Positions 23,137 through 24,402 of a stretch of DNA of 24,402 nucleotides are shown piece by piece. Numbering within the stretch: position 1 is the first letter of the stretch; each line of letters opens with the position of its first letter. Source of the DNA: CAYYIS01 sp964470965 (GTDB taxonomy: Bacteria > JAAXHH01 > JABIQT01); NCBI GenBank assembly GCA_964470965.1, contig CAYYIS010000067.1, positions 1 to 24,402 of the forward strand, written 5' to 3'. The translations under genes were made by a program, and so were the position numbers. The notes under the pieces are model-generated. The model was not told where the DNA came from. It made no database searches and worked only from the letters and a program-made list of their open reading frames with translations.

Positions 23137-24402
23137 ATGGAAAAAATCAGACTGGCATACATCGGTTGCGGCGGAATGGGACATCGCCACCTTTACGGGT
23201 TGGCCGAGCTCCATCGTGCAGGGATCTGTAAATTCGAACCTGTAGCAGCCTGTGATCCGAATCAAGAAAATGCAGCTTCCCTGGCAGCCCAAATCAGGGA
23301 GCACTTCGGCACCGAAGCGGCAGTAGTGGGCAGCACCGACGAACTGGGAACCGTCGGGGGCATTCAGGCGGTGGATATCTGCACCGACCCGCGGCACCAT
23401 CACACCATGGCGCTAGCCTCCTTCGAACAAGGCTGGGATGTGATGGTGGAAAAACCCATGGGACTCACAGCCAGGGCCTGTCGTATCATCAACGAGGCGG
23501 CCGTATCCCATGGTCGGATCCTGGCCGTAGCTGAAAACTACCGACGTGACCCCGTCAACCGCTTGGCCAGAACTCTGATCGACGAAGGGATTATCGGAGT
23601 ACCCCGGTTCATGATTCACAACACAACCGGCGGTTCTAATCAGATGTTAATTTCGGTCTGGCGGCACCAGAAGAACGCCAGCGGTCTGCTCCTTGATGTG
23701 GGGGTCCACTTCGCCGACATCATGGAATATTTCCTTGGCGATATCACAACCGTGTTCGCACAGACCAGACTGCATGAAAAAACAAGAATAAACCCGATGG
23801 CCGGCCAAAATCCGGATGCGGTCGACCGTAAATCACCCGCCGGCGTGTACGAACGGTGGCAGAAAGACATGCCGGGTGAATTCGAGGCCACGGCGGAAGA
23901 CGCGGCCTACGCGACGCTCTTGTTCGCCAGCGGTGCATCCGCCCAGTATCTGGAAGAGCATGCCACACACGGGCGCAGTTTCTGGCATCGAGCCATCTAC
24001 GGCTCACAGGCGTCTCTCGACCTGCCCAACGACCGTTCGGGCGGATCGATCACCCTTACGTGGGACGACGGAGGCACCGTCAACGACGAAGCCATCCTGG
24101 ACCTGGTTCCCGATTTTCACCTGGATAAAGCCACGGCGGCCCTGTTCGGTGGATCCAGGTTGTGGCGTTATGAGTATCCATTTGTCGAAACGGACCGCAA
24201 ACTGATCGCGATCGAATATGCGGATTTTGCCGATGCCCTGGAAAATGGCCGCCTTCCTGAAGTAGACGGCAGGATGGGGGCCAGATCTGTTGCGGTCTCT
24301 TACGCCATTCTGGAATCTGGTGTTGTGAATCAGGCGGTCCAGGTGGATGATGTTCTTGAAGATCGGGTTCATGCATATCAGGAAGAAATTAATCAGAGCC
24401 TG
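23137..24402 (+). CDS. Gfo/Idh/MocA-family NAD(P)-dependent oxidoreductase (3' end beyond window)
   Basis: Cytoplasmic sugar or polyol dehydrogenase-type enzyme; 422 codons are open to the window edge with no stop reached. The N-terminal Rossmann fold starts with AYIGCGGMGHRHL (GxGxxG nucleotide-binding loop), with Asp after VAAC at the end of strand 2 and the family motif VEKPMGLT. The C-terminal alpha/beta substrate domain has SGLLLDVGVHFADIMEYFLG, whose Asp and His match the family's catalytic pair. Members oxidise or epimerise inositols, glucosides, hexosamines and similar substrates; the specificity is not readable here. The ATG at 23137 directly precedes the Rossmann strand, but no good Shine-Dalgarno is seen, only a GAGTTAAG lead. 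It is divergent from the small membrane protein gene, with a good promoter candidate and a palindrome upstream. Confidence 0.88.
   Translation, partial: MEKIRLAYIGCGGMGHRHLYGLAELHRAGICKFEPVAACDPNQENAASLAAQIREHFGTEAAVVGSTDELGTVGGIQAVDICTDPRHHHTMALASFEQGWDVMVEKPMGLTARACRIINEAAVSHGRILAVAENYRRDPVNRLARTLIDEGIIGVPRFMIHNTTGGSNQMLISVWRHQKNASGLLLDVGVHFADIMEYFLGDITTVFAQTRLHEKTRINPMAGQNPDAVDRKSPAGVYERWQKDMPGEFEATAEDAAYATLLFASGASAQYLEEHATHGRSFWHRAIYGSQASLDLPNDRSGGSITLTWDDGGTVNDEAILDLVPDFHLDKATAALFGGSRLWRYEYPFVETDRKLIAIEYADFADALENGRLPEVDGRMGARSVAVSYAILESGVVNQAVQVDDVLEDRVHAYQEEINQSL

Noticed and set aside
1..24402. CRISPR array, transposon ends, prophage, toxin-antitoxin or restriction genes
   Set aside because: I read both strands for spaced repeats, terminal inverted repeats and hallmark proteins and found none. 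The window looks like ordinary chromosomal metabolism and envelope genes rather than a defence or mobile island.

Overview
The window carries fifteen protein-coding genes: fourteen complete and one running off the right edge. I see no rRNA, tRNA, CRISPR array, transposase or phage gene. The cell is probably Gram-negative: there are two lipoprotein-type signal peptides, a secreted covalent-heme (CxxCH) protein, an MltF-type lytic transglycosylase and a large secreted beta-propeller. The mix of phytanoyl-CoA-type dioxygenase, GH127, Gfo/Idh/MocA oxidoreductase, a GH32/43-like propeller common in planctomycetes, and the cytochrome/copper-monooxygenase fusion resembles uncultured lineages such as Latescibacterota, Poribacteria or relatives. 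That placement is inference from gene content, not a phylogenetic result.

Layout. (1) 3-2516 (+): a CPA1 Na+/H+ antiporter fused to a cytoplasmic cyclic-nucleotide-binding domain. (2) 7595-2592 (-): a tight catabolic operon in the order TIM-barrel amidohydrolase, GH127 beta-L-arabinofuranosidase-like enzyme, GH32/43-like propeller protein and PhyH-type dioxygenase. Its last genes are 9 bp apart and then overlap by 4 bp. (3) 7867-10816 (+), divergent from (2): a secreted c-type cytochrome fused to a PHM-type dicopper monooxygenase fold, an unrecognised small secreted protein, and a secreted protein with a CPMHP...CxxCGM heavy-metal-binding domain. A membrane-anchored alpha/beta hydrolase follows at 10926-13205. 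(4) 16615-13532 (-): a secreted 1027-residue Asp-box (BNR/VPS10-like) propeller. (5) 16828-19924 (+), divergent from (4): a glutamine-synthetase-family ligase and, 13 bp downstream, an OppA/DppA-type solute-binding protein with no transporter subunits in the window. (6) 22171-20096 (-): a lipoprotein MltF relative with two SBP_bac_3 domains instead of one. (7) 22881-22555 (-): a small membrane-anchored protein with a His/Cys motif, divergent from (8), a Gfo/Idh/MocA oxidoreductase starting at 23137 and cut by the window end.

How it fits together. Groups (2) and (8) look like glycan or glycoside and polyol catabolism. Group (3) looks like extracytoplasmic copper redox chemistry, with the metal-binding protein as a plausible copper partner. 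Group (5) may couple uptake of an amine or peptide to gamma-glutamylation. Several starts were moved inward because a strong Shine-Dalgarno or a signal peptide marks the internal Met. The gene junctions hold stem-loops but no classical U-tract terminators. The best candidates for something under-described are the cytochrome-PHM/metal-binding operon and the double-SBP MltF.
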